DNA of 40,163 bases, taken from NCBI GenBank assembly GCA_017502465.1, contig JAFVUY010000111.1, positions 1-40,163 on the forward strand, read 5' to 3'. The notes under the pieces are model-generated. The model was not told where the DNA came from. It saw only the letters and a list, made by a program, of their open reading frames with translations, and made no database searches. Made by a program: the position numbers and the translations under genes. Source of the DNA: Bacilli bacterium. GTDB taxonomy: Bacteria > Bacillota_I > Bacilli_A > RFN20 > CAG-826. Shown here one piece after another: positions 22,877-30,606 of the stretch. How positions within the stretch are numbered: the stretch's first letter is position 1; every line of letters starts with the position of its first letter.

Positions 22877-22907
22877 AATAATACGTTGCATAACGTGTTA
22901 TTTTTTT
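22877..22907 (+). terminator. likely original terminator of tRNA-Ser(GCU)
   Basis: AATAATACGTT pairs with AACGTGTTATT (11 bp, one T-G) around GCAT, then seven T. It follows attR by 15 bases and has no gene of its own upstream, so it probably belonged to the tRNA before the element separated them. Confidence 0.75.
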
Positions 22908-22927
22908 ATTAAAAAAACTATATGATA

Positions 22928-22940
22928 TGACAAAATGGCA
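22928..22940. promoter_or_regulatory. operator A of the HTH-MNT/HEPN module
   Basis: TGACAAAATGGCA, followed by TATTAA. One of two related sites spaced 32 bp, about three helical turns. Likely bound by the HTH part of the downstream antitoxin-like protein. Confidence 0.55.
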
Positions 22941-22959
22941 TATTAATATTTATTCAAAA

Positions 22960-22972
22960 TGACAAAATGTCA
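22960..22972. promoter_or_regulatory. operator B of the HTH-MNT/HEPN module
   Basis: TGAC-AAAAT-GTCA, a palindrome matching operator A at 12 of 13 bases. It lies just upstream of TTGATT (22981-22986), so binding would control that promoter. Confidence 0.6.
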
Positions 22973-23026
22973 GTATTAATTTGATTTGATAAGCCAAGTG
23001 TGATAATATATTTTTGAGGAAAAAAC

Positions 23027-23506
23027 ATGAACTTATTAGAAATTAGACAAAAATATGGATTATCGCAGCTTCAAGCCGCCACGAGTCTTGGCATTCCTGT
23101 TAGAACTTATATACGTTATGAAAAAGACGATTCCTATGGAAGCCATTTAAAACGTAGAACGATGATTCTTGATTTGATTGATAAATACGAGATTACTGAA
23201 GATAAAGGTATAATTACAATCGACTATATCAAACAAAAATTGAACACTCTTTTTGGGGTTGAATATAATGGCAAAATCGAGTTTTGTTATTTGTTTGGTA
23301 GCTATGCTAAGGGGTACGCTAAAGAGGATAGTGATGTAGATCTTTGCGTATCTACTACACTCACTGGTTTAGATTTTGCTGGCTTAAGTGAATCAATTAG
23401 AAATGCACTTAATAAAAGAGTGGATTTGATTAGATTTAACAACTTACAAAACAATTTAGAATTAATTAATGAAATTATGAAAGATGGAATAAAAATATAT
23501 GGATAA
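23027..23506 (+). CDS. HTH-fused MNT nucleotidyltransferase (MntA-like antitoxin)
   Basis: 159 residues. An XRE-like HTH (about residues 1-45, with KYGLSQLQAATSLGIPVRTY) is followed by a minimal nucleotidyltransferase. Its motif FGSYAKGYAKEDSDVDLCVS fits GS-x10-D-x-D exactly. MntA enzymes inactivate the partner HEPN toxin by adding AMP to a tyrosine. The HTH probably binds the paired operators upstream for autoregulation. A GAGG RBS lies before ATG, and the stop overlaps the partner gene by 8 bases. It lies outside the mobile element, next to the tRNA hotspot. Confidence 0.85.
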   Translation: MNLLEIRQKYGLSQLQAATSLGIPVRTYIRYEKDDSYGSHLKRRTMILDLIDKYEITEDKGIITIDYIKQKLNTLFGVEYNGKIEFCYLFGSYAKGYAKEDSDVDLCVSTTLTGLDFAGLSESIRNALNKRVDLIRFNNLQNNLELINEIMKDGIKIYG

Positions 23507-23834
23507 TAAAAAAAATGATAATTATTATGCTTTAAAGGCATTGGACAATATTAGAGTTATCCAAAAATATATTCATAATAAAACATATGATGATTTTATA
23601 TCAGACGATGAATTAATCGATGCTGTTATGTTTAGACTTATTCAACTCATTGAAAACATTAAAAAACTTTCAAATAATTTCAAAGAGCAAAATAGTCAAA
23701 TACCTTGGGGTAAGATCATTGGTTTCAGGAATGGGATAGTCCATGAATATGGTAAGACAGACTTTACAATAGTCTATGAAACCGTCACTAATGATTTAGA
23801 TCAACTTATAAAAGTTTTTGAAGCAGTTTTGTAA
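23499..23834 (+). CDS. HEPN-domain RNase toxin (HepT-like)
   Basis: 111 residues, all helical. The HEPN motif is RNGIVHEYG (about residues 80-88) and fits R-x4-H-x-Y, with the Tyr as the expected AMPylation target. Such toxins cut tRNA or mRNA unless modified by the MNT partner. It starts inside the 3' end of the nucleotidyltransferase gene. A PWGKIIGFRN lead-in to the motif is typical of the DUF86/HepT group. Confidence 0.85.
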   Translation: MDNKKNDNYYALKALDNIRVIQKYIHNKTYDDFISDDELIDAVMFRLIQLIENIKKLSNNFKEQNSQIPWGKIIGFRNGIVHEYGKTDFTIVYETVTNDLDQLIKVFEAVL

Positions 23835-23874
23835 GTTTTCACCTTTATATTTGTATATATGATAAGATAAGAGC

Positions 23875-24450
23875 ATGAAAATTAAATATATAACGCCTTT
23901 CCTTTTATTTTCTGTGTTATCTGGATGCGCAAATCCTCTTCCTGTAAACGATGAAGTGATGCTTTTAGATGCTGCTTTTGTTTTTGATTATCTTGAAAAT
24001 GAAGAAAATGAAAAATTAGCATCTTTGCTTTTTAATGGCGGTTATTATTCGTTTCCTAACGAAATTAAAATAGATAAGACTTTAGTTGCAGGCGATCAAT
24101 TGAGCATCACTTTTAATGGCGATTATAGTGTTACATGTCAAGAAATATATCCATCTAAATGTTTAGTTGAAGGAGAAATTAAAAGTTATACGCTTATTGA
24201 AACGCGTATACGATCTATGCATATAGATCATGTTACTATAAAAGATATCGCTGACGAGTTTCAAAAAAGTTTTAAACTCGATAATAAATACGTTATTCTT
24301 GATCGAGAAGGAAGATATACTACTTTAGACTCATATGAAGGACACGATTTATGGCTAAGTGAAAACAAGAGGAAAATGACAGATTTTAACGCTTGTCTAG
24401 AAGGCTCTCCAATTTATATTGCTGGGTTATATGCATACGATCCACGTTAA
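23875..24450 (+). CDS. small lipoprotein, unknown
   Basis: 191 residues. The signal peptide MKIKYITPFLLFSVLSGCAN has lipobox LSGC (Cys18). The mature part is beta-rich (GDQLSITFNGDYSVTCQEIY) with a Cys pair in TCQEIYPSKC. A TATGAT -10-like sequence lies about 13 bases before ATG and no ribosome binding site is visible, so the message may be almost leaderless. No family recognised. Confidence 0.65.
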   Translation: MKIKYITPFLLFSVLSGCANPLPVNDEVMLLDAAFVFDYLENEENEKLASLLFNGGYYSFPNEIKIDKTLVAGDQLSITFNGDYSVTCQEIYPSKCLVEGEIKSYTLIETRIRSMHIDHVTIKDIADEFQKSFKLDNKYVILDREGRYTTLDSYEGHDLWLSENKRKMTDFNACLEGSPIYIAGLYAYDPR

Positions 24451-24521
24451 TTCAATTGAAAAAATAGACCCCATGTTCTTGTCGAGATATATCTGACTGG
24501 CACAAAACATTATAGAAAATT

Positions 24522-24555
24522 AAGTTTGACACAAGCAAAGTGTCAAACTTTTTTT
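24522..24555 (+). terminator. rho-independent terminator
   Basis: Perfect 11-bp stem AAGTTTGACAC/GTGTCAAACTT around AAGCAAA, then TTTTT. It ends the lipoprotein transcript. The remainder of 24451-24635 shows no gene. Confidence 0.85.
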
Positions 24556-24635
24556 AAAAAATTTGAATGTTAGCAAATGATTGTCGGTTTTATATATTTG
24601 AATGTAGTTGTGTGATTGATAAAAATATTAGAGAA

Positions 24636-26312
24636 TTATTCTTCTTCACCAACAGGGTTGATAACAGAGAAACCGATATTGACTAAGTGGTCAGCGACCC
24701 TTTCGAGTCCTGTAATCATTGAGTTGTAATATGGGCTAAGTTCAATGCTGCATAAACCATCAGCAAGTCTTCCAAAGTGTTTTTCTGTATATTGTTTCTT
24801 CATATTATCAACTTCGTCTTCTAAAGAAGATAATTTTTCAAGGTTATGAGTTTTCTTTGTTGTGAAGATATCTTTAACGATAAGTAACATTTCGTTAATT
24901 TTATTTTGCATATTAGTGATATCACCTAAAGCGGTTTCAGAAAAAGATAAACCTTTTTCATTAAGTTCCATAAAGATCTCGTTAAAATTTACCGCGTGGT
25001 CACCAATTCTTTCTAAGTCGTTTAAGACGTGGAAATATCCACCGATAACTTGCTCTTTTTGAGCGTCAACAACCGCAGTTAGTTTGATAAGATATTTAGT
25101 TAATTCATTATTTGTGAAGTTAATAATTTCTTCCTTGTTAATAATTTCTTCTGTGTTTTTATTGGTGTTATTAATTAAAGCATTTAAGGAAGAACTGGTG
25201 TTATTTTCAACAAGTTCAATCATATATAGAATTTCTTTCTTGACTTGCATTAAAGCAACAACTGGTGTTGTTAATAATCTATCATCAACAAAACGTAAAG
25301 ATAATTTGATTTTTCCTTCGTTTTTATCTTTAATGACAACTTCAGATAATTTAACAAGCTGTTTGGCAAATGGAAGAAGAACTAAAGTTGTAGTAACGTT
25401 AAAGACTACGTGGAAAGCAGATACTCTCATTTGAAGTGAAGTTGGATCGTCACCTGGGAATAAGTTTGTTAACATATTAACAACAGGTTGCTTAAATATC
25501 CAAATAATAGTAGCAAATAGAATTGAACCTATGACATTAAAGGCAAAGTGAATAAAGGCAATACGTTTTGAATTTGTTTTCGCCCCGATAGATGCTAATA
25601 AAGCGGTAACGCATGTTCCAATGTTTGCACCTAAAATAATAAATAAAGAAGAACCTAAATCTAAAATGCCTGTTCCAACCATTGTGATAACGACACCGGT
25701 TGCAGCGGATGAACTTTGGATAAGAGCGGTGAAAATTGCTCCGATGATAATTAATAATAATGGGAATTGAATTGCTTTGAATATGTTAATAAACATTTCA
25801 CTCACTAAAGGAGAACCAAATGCTTGTTCGCTGCTCATGATATTTAAACCAACAAAGATTAAACCTAAACCAGTGAATAATGTACCAATAAGTTTAGCTT
25901 TTTGATTTTTTAAAAATCCCATCATGACACCTGCAAAAGCAAGGAGATACATGACCATATTAAAATAATCGTTTTTAAGAGCAACTAATAAGCCGGTAAC
26001 GGTTGTACCAATATTAGCACCCATAATAATTGAGGTAGCTTGAATTAGAGTTAATACTCCAGCGTTGACCAAACCAATAACCATGACTGATGTAGCACTT
26101 GAACTTTGGACAATTGCAGTAACTCCTGCACCAATACCAACACCTGAAATTCGGTTGTTTGTAATTTTGCCAAGTAGTTTCTTCATTCCGCTTCCAGCGC
26201 TTTTTTCTAAAGAATTACTTAAAAAATTCATTCCAACAATGAATATTCCTACACCCGCAAGAAGCCAAATCATTGAATAGATTAGATTAAAGATTTCTTC
26301 TGAAGTTAACAT
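24636..26312 (-). CDS. nptA: Na+/phosphate cotransporter with PhoU-like tail
   Basis: 558 residues from ATG 26312 (GGGGGATT precedes; TTG 26327 would put the RBS inside the gene). Inner-membrane phosphate importer of the PNaS/NptA family. Two inverted repeats carry the QSSSA motifs: QSSSATSVMVIGLVNAG (about residue 70) and QSSSAATGVVITMVGTG (about 205). Each is followed by a GANIGT block. From about residue 345 a helical PhoU-like cytoplasmic domain runs to the end (HVLNDLERIGDHAVN, MITGLERVADHLVNIG). Monocistronic by position. Confidence 0.93.
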   Translation of the reverse strand: MLTSEEIFNLIYSMIWLLAGVGIFIVGMNFLSNSLEKSAGSGMKKLLGKITNNRISGVGIGAGVTAIVQSSSATSVMVIGLVNAGVLTLIQATSIIMGANIGTTVTGLLVALKNDYFNMVMYLLAFAGVMMGFLKNQKAKLIGTLFTGLGLIFVGLNIMSSEQAFGSPLVSEMFINIFKAIQFPLLLIIIGAIFTALIQSSSAATGVVITMVGTGILDLGSSLFIILGANIGTCVTALLASIGAKTNSKRIAFIHFAFNVIGSILFATIIWIFKQPVVNMLTNLFPGDDPTSLQMRVSAFHVVFNVTTTLVLLPFAKQLVKLSEVVIKDKNEGKIKLSLRFVDDRLLTTPVVALMQVKKEILYMIELVENNTSSSLNALINNTNKNTEEIINKEEIINFTNNELTKYLIKLTAVVDAQKEQVIGGYFHVLNDLERIGDHAVNFNEIFMELNEKGLSFSETALGDITNMQNKINEMLLIVKDIFTTKKTHNLEKLSSLEDEVDNMKKQYTEKHFGRLADGLCSIELSPYYNSMITGLERVADHLVNIGFSVINPVGEEE

Positions 26313-26449
26313 TTTATAATCCCCCAAATATATAAATATATTTTTTGGTGTTTAATATTTAGTAATAAATTAGAAATTAATGTTTTATTCATTAATTCCT
26401 ACCCATTTATTTAATCACATTTGCCGATGAGAAAAAATAAAAAAAGAAA

Positions 26450-26469
26450 ACTAGACAATTATGTCTAGT
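26450..26469 (-). terminator. terminator of the membrane-protein gene at 26478
   Basis: ACTAGACA-ATTA-TGTCTAGT, a perfect 8-bp stem. Read on the minus strand it is followed by TTTTCTTTTTTTATTTTTT. It begins 8 bases after the stop codon. Confidence 0.8.
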
Positions 26470-26477
26470 AACTTTTA

Positions 26478-27140
26478 TTAGATTTTCTTTGATTTATTGT
26501 CGTATAAATTTAGGGTAAATAAGGTTAATAATGAAACCCCAATAGATATTAATTTACCTATCAAAGAGGTTGATATTACCTCTAAAGTATTTAAAGGACT
26601 TTCATTTAATAAGTTAGCGAAGAAATAATATGTTGGAGAATTAATTAAAGTAGCAATAAGTCCACCAATTAATAGCAATAAATATTGATTGTTAATAATG
26701 TTTCTCTTTTTAAAGAAAGATAATAATTCGATGATAATAATCACTACGATAACCGAGGATATAGATGATATAAAGAAATCAAAAAACGGAATCCATACAT
26801 TATTTGAATATCCTTTGGATAAAAGCGATGACACTAATTGGAAAATAGCGCATAGCATTGTCGCAATAATAGATGAAAAACTTAAAATATAAGCTTGCTT
26901 TTTGCCTTGATCTAGTAGTAAAACAATGACACAAAAAATAAATAATGTGTAAAGAATTGAGTCAATTCCAAAAGTTAAACCAAAAATATCTATTGGATAA
27001 GTTTTCGCATTGAAGAAATTTGCGTTAACACAACCCCCAATTGCAAGAGCGTATAGAGCGCTTGAACGAAACTTTTTGCCTCCTAATAGGACTGACACAA
27101 AAAGTAATAAAGCAAATAAAGTAAAATAGACTAAATTCAT
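26478..27140 (-). CDS. integral membrane protein, possibly VUT/ECF-type transporter component
   Basis: 220 residues with about six TM helices and few charged residues. Elements such as GGCVNANFFNAKT, FGLTFGIDSILYTLFIF and DQGKKQAY resemble the VUT (YhhQ-type, queuosine-precursor) family in order. The match is too loose to name it. Starts with MNLVYFTLFALLLF. Short 5' spacing to the divergent serine dehydratase gene suggests shared control. Confidence 0.5.
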   Translation of the reverse strand: MNLVYFTLFALLLFVSVLLGGKKFRSSALYALAIGGCVNANFFNAKTYPIDIFGLTFGIDSILYTLFIFCVIVLLLDQGKKQAYILSFSSIIATMLCAIFQLVSSLLSKGYSNNVWIPFFDFFISSISSVIVVIIIIELLSFFKKRNIINNQYLLLLIGGLIATLINSPTYYFFANLLNESPLNTLEVISTSLIGKLISIGVSLLTLFTLNLYDNKSKKI

Positions 27141-27253
27141 AATTCTTCTTGATTATATACTTTTATAAATAAAAAATGTGAGACAATTTTCTTAATAATT
27201 TCTTTGTCTACTTGAAAAAAACGATAAAAAGAAATATATTTCTTTATAGAGAT

Positions 27254-28459
27254 ATGAAAAGTTTAAGATATTTATATCGTATAGGCCATGGCCCTTCATC
27301 ATCACATACGATGGGTCCTGCAAACGCGATAAATTTAATTAAAAAACAATATAATGATGCATCATCTTTTGATGTCATTTTATATGGCTCTTTAGCCTTC
27401 ACTGGTAGGGGACATTTAACTGATAAAATCATCGTTGATACCGCCTATCCTATCCCTTGTAATATACATTTTAATTATGATTTAGAGGTTGAATTTCCAA
27501 ATACTTTCGACGTCATTATCCACTTTGTGGATAAAGAAGATATCACAAAAAGAGTTCTTTCCTTAGGTGGAGGAGCGATATCTATTGATAATGAAATTAA
27601 CCACGAAGATGAAGAAATCTATCCAGAAAAGAACATGGATGAAATAATTTCTTTGTGTAAAAAGAACAATTGGACTTTTGCTCAATATGTATACGAAAGA
27701 GAAGGACAATCGATCAAAGATTATTTAAAAGAAGTTTATAAAGTAATGCTTGATTCGATTGATAGAGGATTAAAAAGCGAAGGTGTTTTACCTGGAAAAT
27801 TAAAAGTTCAAAGAAAAGCCTATAAATTTTTAGTTGCAAAACATGACCATGAATCTATGGCTAGCTATTATAATAGAATTCTTGCTGCATATGCCTTTGC
27901 GGTAAGTGAAGAAAACGCGAGCGGAGGAATTATTGTAACCGCCCCGACATGTGGAGCGTGTGGCACCCTTCCAAGCGTTATTAAATATATGTCATCAAGA
28001 TGCCAATCAAGTGAAGATGAAATTATTGATGCTTTAGCTACTGCGGGTTTATTTGGCAATGTTGTAAAGACAAATGGTTCAATATCTGGAGCAGAAGCTG
28101 GTTGCCAAGCCGAGATTGGCACTGCAACCGCAATGGCAGCAGCGGCAGCTTGTTCATTAAGAAGAATGAATCTTGATATTATCGAATGTGCAGCGGAAAT
28201 TGCGATTGAACATTCTCTTGGTTTAACTTGCGACCCTGTTGAAGGATATGTGCAAATCCCTTGTATCGAAAGAAACGGAGTTTCTGCAATTAAAGCGACT
28301 AGCGCCTCATATATTGCTGAATTTATTGCTGATAGCCAACATATTAGCTTTGATCAAGCGGTGGCGACCGCTTTACAAACTGGTAAAGATATGAAAATGG
28401 CGTATAGAGAAACATCTCAAGGTGGATTAGCCGTCTCATATAAAAAGAAAGGTGAATAA
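27254..28459 (+). CDS. sdaA: L-serine dehydratase, iron-sulfur type (fused subunits)
   Basis: 401 residues from ATG 27254; an upstream TTG at 27212 would add 14. It deaminates L-serine to pyruvate and ammonia with a [4Fe-4S] cluster. The beta domain starts with the family signature RIGHGPSSSHTMGPANA. The alpha domain includes TAPTCGACGTLPSV, SGAEAGCQAEIG and LGLTCDPVEGYVQIPC, whose cysteines (about residues 237/240, 283 and 325) are the expected cluster ligands. A single chain combining beta and alpha domains occurs in several Firmicutes. The next gene starts 2 bases after the stop. Confidence 0.94.
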   Translation: MKSLRYLYRIGHGPSSSHTMGPANAINLIKKQYNDASSFDVILYGSLAFTGRGHLTDKIIVDTAYPIPCNIHFNYDLEVEFPNTFDVIIHFVDKEDITKRVLSLGGGAISIDNEINHEDEEIYPEKNMDEIISLCKKNNWTFAQYVYEREGQSIKDYLKEVYKVMLDSIDRGLKSEGVLPGKLKVQRKAYKFLVAKHDHESMASYYNRILAAYAFAVSEENASGGIIVTAPTCGACGTLPSVIKYMSSRCQSSEDEIIDALATAGLFGNVVKTNGSISGAEAGCQAEIGTATAMAAAAACSLRRMNLDIIECAAEIAIEHSLGLTCDPVEGYVQIPCIERNGVSAIKATSASYIAEFIADSQHISFDQAVATALQTGKDMKMAYRETSQGGLAVSYKKKGE

Positions 28460-28461
28460 TT

Positions 28462-30510
28462 ATGAATTGGTCAATATTAACTATTGTTTTATTAGTTGTT
28501 TATATAGTGTTCTTGTTTTTATTTTTCATTTTTAGATTTAAAAACAAACGTTTAGTTGCTCAGCTTATTAGTTTTGGAGCGATTGTTTTAGCCTTAAATA
28601 CCTTTACTTTATTAATCCCATATTTATATGAAACCACTCTTAATGGTGGCTCTATTGTTTTATCTGAATTTTGGATTAATCTTGCAGCCTCTCTTGCAGG
28701 TTCAATTTCTTTATTTACTTTTAATTACGCAACTGATGCATTAATTGCTTTTGGAACGGCTTACCCACTTTTCTCAGCAGTCTACGTTTTAGCGATTTTA
28801 GATGTCATTTTAATTACAGTCGCTACTGTTATTTCTTTCTTTAATTCTTCATTTATTAACTCTTTAAGAGTTAGTAAGGCTCTAAAAAAGGATAATTGCG
28901 AAATTATTCTTAATTATAAAGAACAATATTTACCTTATTATAAAAAATCTAAGAATTGTGTTGTTTGGGTAGATGAAAATATCTCTGATGAAGAATTATT
29001 AGCCTTAGTTAATGAAAAGATTATTGTCTTAAAAAATAAATTCAATTTAGCGACACTAAAATCTAATTTATTTAATACAACTTCTAGGTATGACTTCATT
29101 TTATTTAACGAAGATAATATTTTAGAGACACTTAACGTATTTGAGGCCGCTTTAGAAGAAGGTAGAACAAATTTTTATCTTCATGCGGACGCTACTTATG
29201 AACATAATGAAACTTTAATTAAACAAATTATTGATCCAAACAATTTAAATGCGAATATCTTCCTTTATTCAAAAGAAGAACCATTAGCAAGACAATTTGT
29301 GATGAATAACCCATACACAAAATTCTTACCTGATGGTTTTGTTTTAGAAAACTCTTTATTAAGAGAAGATGTCAAAATTAATGTTTTTGTTTTAGGTTTT
29401 GATTTAGTTAATCAAGAAGTTATAAGAGCTTCAATGTTTACAAATCAATTTGTTTCTAAAATTAAAACCAAATTAAAACCAAATTTAGTTAATTATTATA
29501 TTTTTGATGAAACTGCAACTGAAGATAATTCTAATTTCATTACTGATTATCAACTCCGCTATTCAAAAATGAGTAGGAATAAATCTAAATACATTGATTT
29601 ATGCGAAGAAGTCGCAAATATCACCTTTATCCCATTTAAACAAACATCTTCTAAAACATTTGAAAAGATTCAAACTCTTATTTCAAATAAAGAAAATGAA
29701 TTTAATTTGTTCTTTGTTTCTGGTGTGGATGATTATGAATCAATTAACCTATCAAACAAAATTAATTCATTATATAAAAATTCTTCTCATCACATCTTTG
29801 TAAGAGTGGGTGACTTTAATCTTGTTAATATTGAAAATAATGAGAATATATTCACCTATTATGGTGATTTCACTAAACTCATGACCCCTCAAGTTATTAT
29901 TGATAAAGATTTGCTCTCTCTCGCTCAATATTATGCTTATGCATATAACGATTATTCTAGAAGCGAACGGAAAAAACTTTGGCCAAGTTTAAAATTCATT
30001 GATATGTATAGTAATATTGCTTTAGCAATATCCACTAGATTCAAACTCAATTTATTAGGCTATGATTACGTCAGAAATGATGAATTAAAAGAAGAACATG
30101 TCGCGGTTAGCGAAGAAGAATTTATGGCTAAATATCTTGATAATGCAAAAGAGATTGATCTTGATATTAACAATTATTCTAAACCTACGACAAGAAATTA
30201 TCTTTTATACCAAGAACACCTTAGATGGAATGCCTTTCATTTATTAAATGGCTATGAAACTATGGAAAAAGATGACATCATTTTCGATGGTAAGAAAATC
30301 GTTAGAAAAGATTATAATCTTAAACTACACGGATGCATCATTTCTTATGAAGGGCTATTAAAATTAGCTAAGCATCAACAAAATGTTATTAACAATCACC
30401 CTAGAGGTAGAGCGAATAATTTAGAAGACTTATATTGTTTTGATGGATTGGTCTTTACTACCGTTTATAAAGCCTTTAGGGAATTAGCATACACCATCAT
30501 TAAAAAATAA
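28462..30510 (+). CDS. membrane protein with Rossmann-like and RyR-like domains
   Basis: 682 residues. Three TM segments in the first 130 residues. A Rossmann-like region follows (SKALKKDNCEIILNYK), with a second nucleotide-fold-like start (VKINVFVLGFDLVNQEV, near residue 310). The last 130 residues contain YQEHLRWNAFHLLNGYE and NLKLHGCIISYEGL. These resemble the H-x-RW...G and HxCLxxxxxL pattern of RyR-type domains found in bacterial TrkA-N proteins. Possibly a nucleotide- or ligand-sensing channel-like protein. Family naming is inference. Confidence 0.55.
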   Translation: MNWSILTIVLLVVYIVFLFLFFIFRFKNKRLVAQLISFGAIVLALNTFTLLIPYLYETTLNGGSIVLSEFWINLAASLAGSISLFTFNYATDALIAFGTAYPLFSAVYVLAILDVILITVATVISFFNSSFINSLRVSKALKKDNCEIILNYKEQYLPYYKKSKNCVVWVDENISDEELLALVNEKIIVLKNKFNLATLKSNLFNTTSRYDFILFNEDNILETLNVFEAALEEGRTNFYLHADATYEHNETLIKQIIDPNNLNANIFLYSKEEPLARQFVMNNPYTKFLPDGFVLENSLLREDVKINVFVLGFDLVNQEVIRASMFTNQFVSKIKTKLKPNLVNYYIFDETATEDNSNFITDYQLRYSKMSRNKSKYIDLCEEVANITFIPFKQTSSKTFEKIQTLISNKENEFNLFFVSGVDDYESINLSNKINSLYKNSSHHIFVRVGDFNLVNIENNENIFTYYGDFTKLMTPQVIIDKDLLSLAQYYAYAYNDYSRSERKKLWPSLKFIDMYSNIALAISTRFKLNLLGYDYVRNDELKEEHVAVSEEEFMAKYLDNAKEIDLDINNYSKPTTRNYLLYQEHLRWNAFHLLNGYETMEKDDIIFDGKKIVRKDYNLKLHGCIISYEGLLKLAKHQQNVINNHPRGRANNLEDLYCFDGLVFTTVYKAFRELAYTIIKK

Positions 30511-30517
30511 AGATTCA

Positions 30518-30540
30518 ACACCTTACAAAAGGTGTTTTTT
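30518..30540 (+). terminator. rho-independent terminator
   Basis: ACACCTT-ACAA-AAGGTGT followed by six T; ends the sdaA/membrane protein operon. Confidence 0.85.
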
Positions 30541-30606
30541 CTTATTTGTCTTTTATTATGTTTTGTTAATAGCTATAATTAAAATAATATTTTAAGGAGC
30601 ATTATT

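Noticed and set aside
24451..24521. Possible IS end between the lipoprotein and nptA
   Set aside because: A GACCCCA-like start was noticed, but no matching inverted end or transposase fragment is present.
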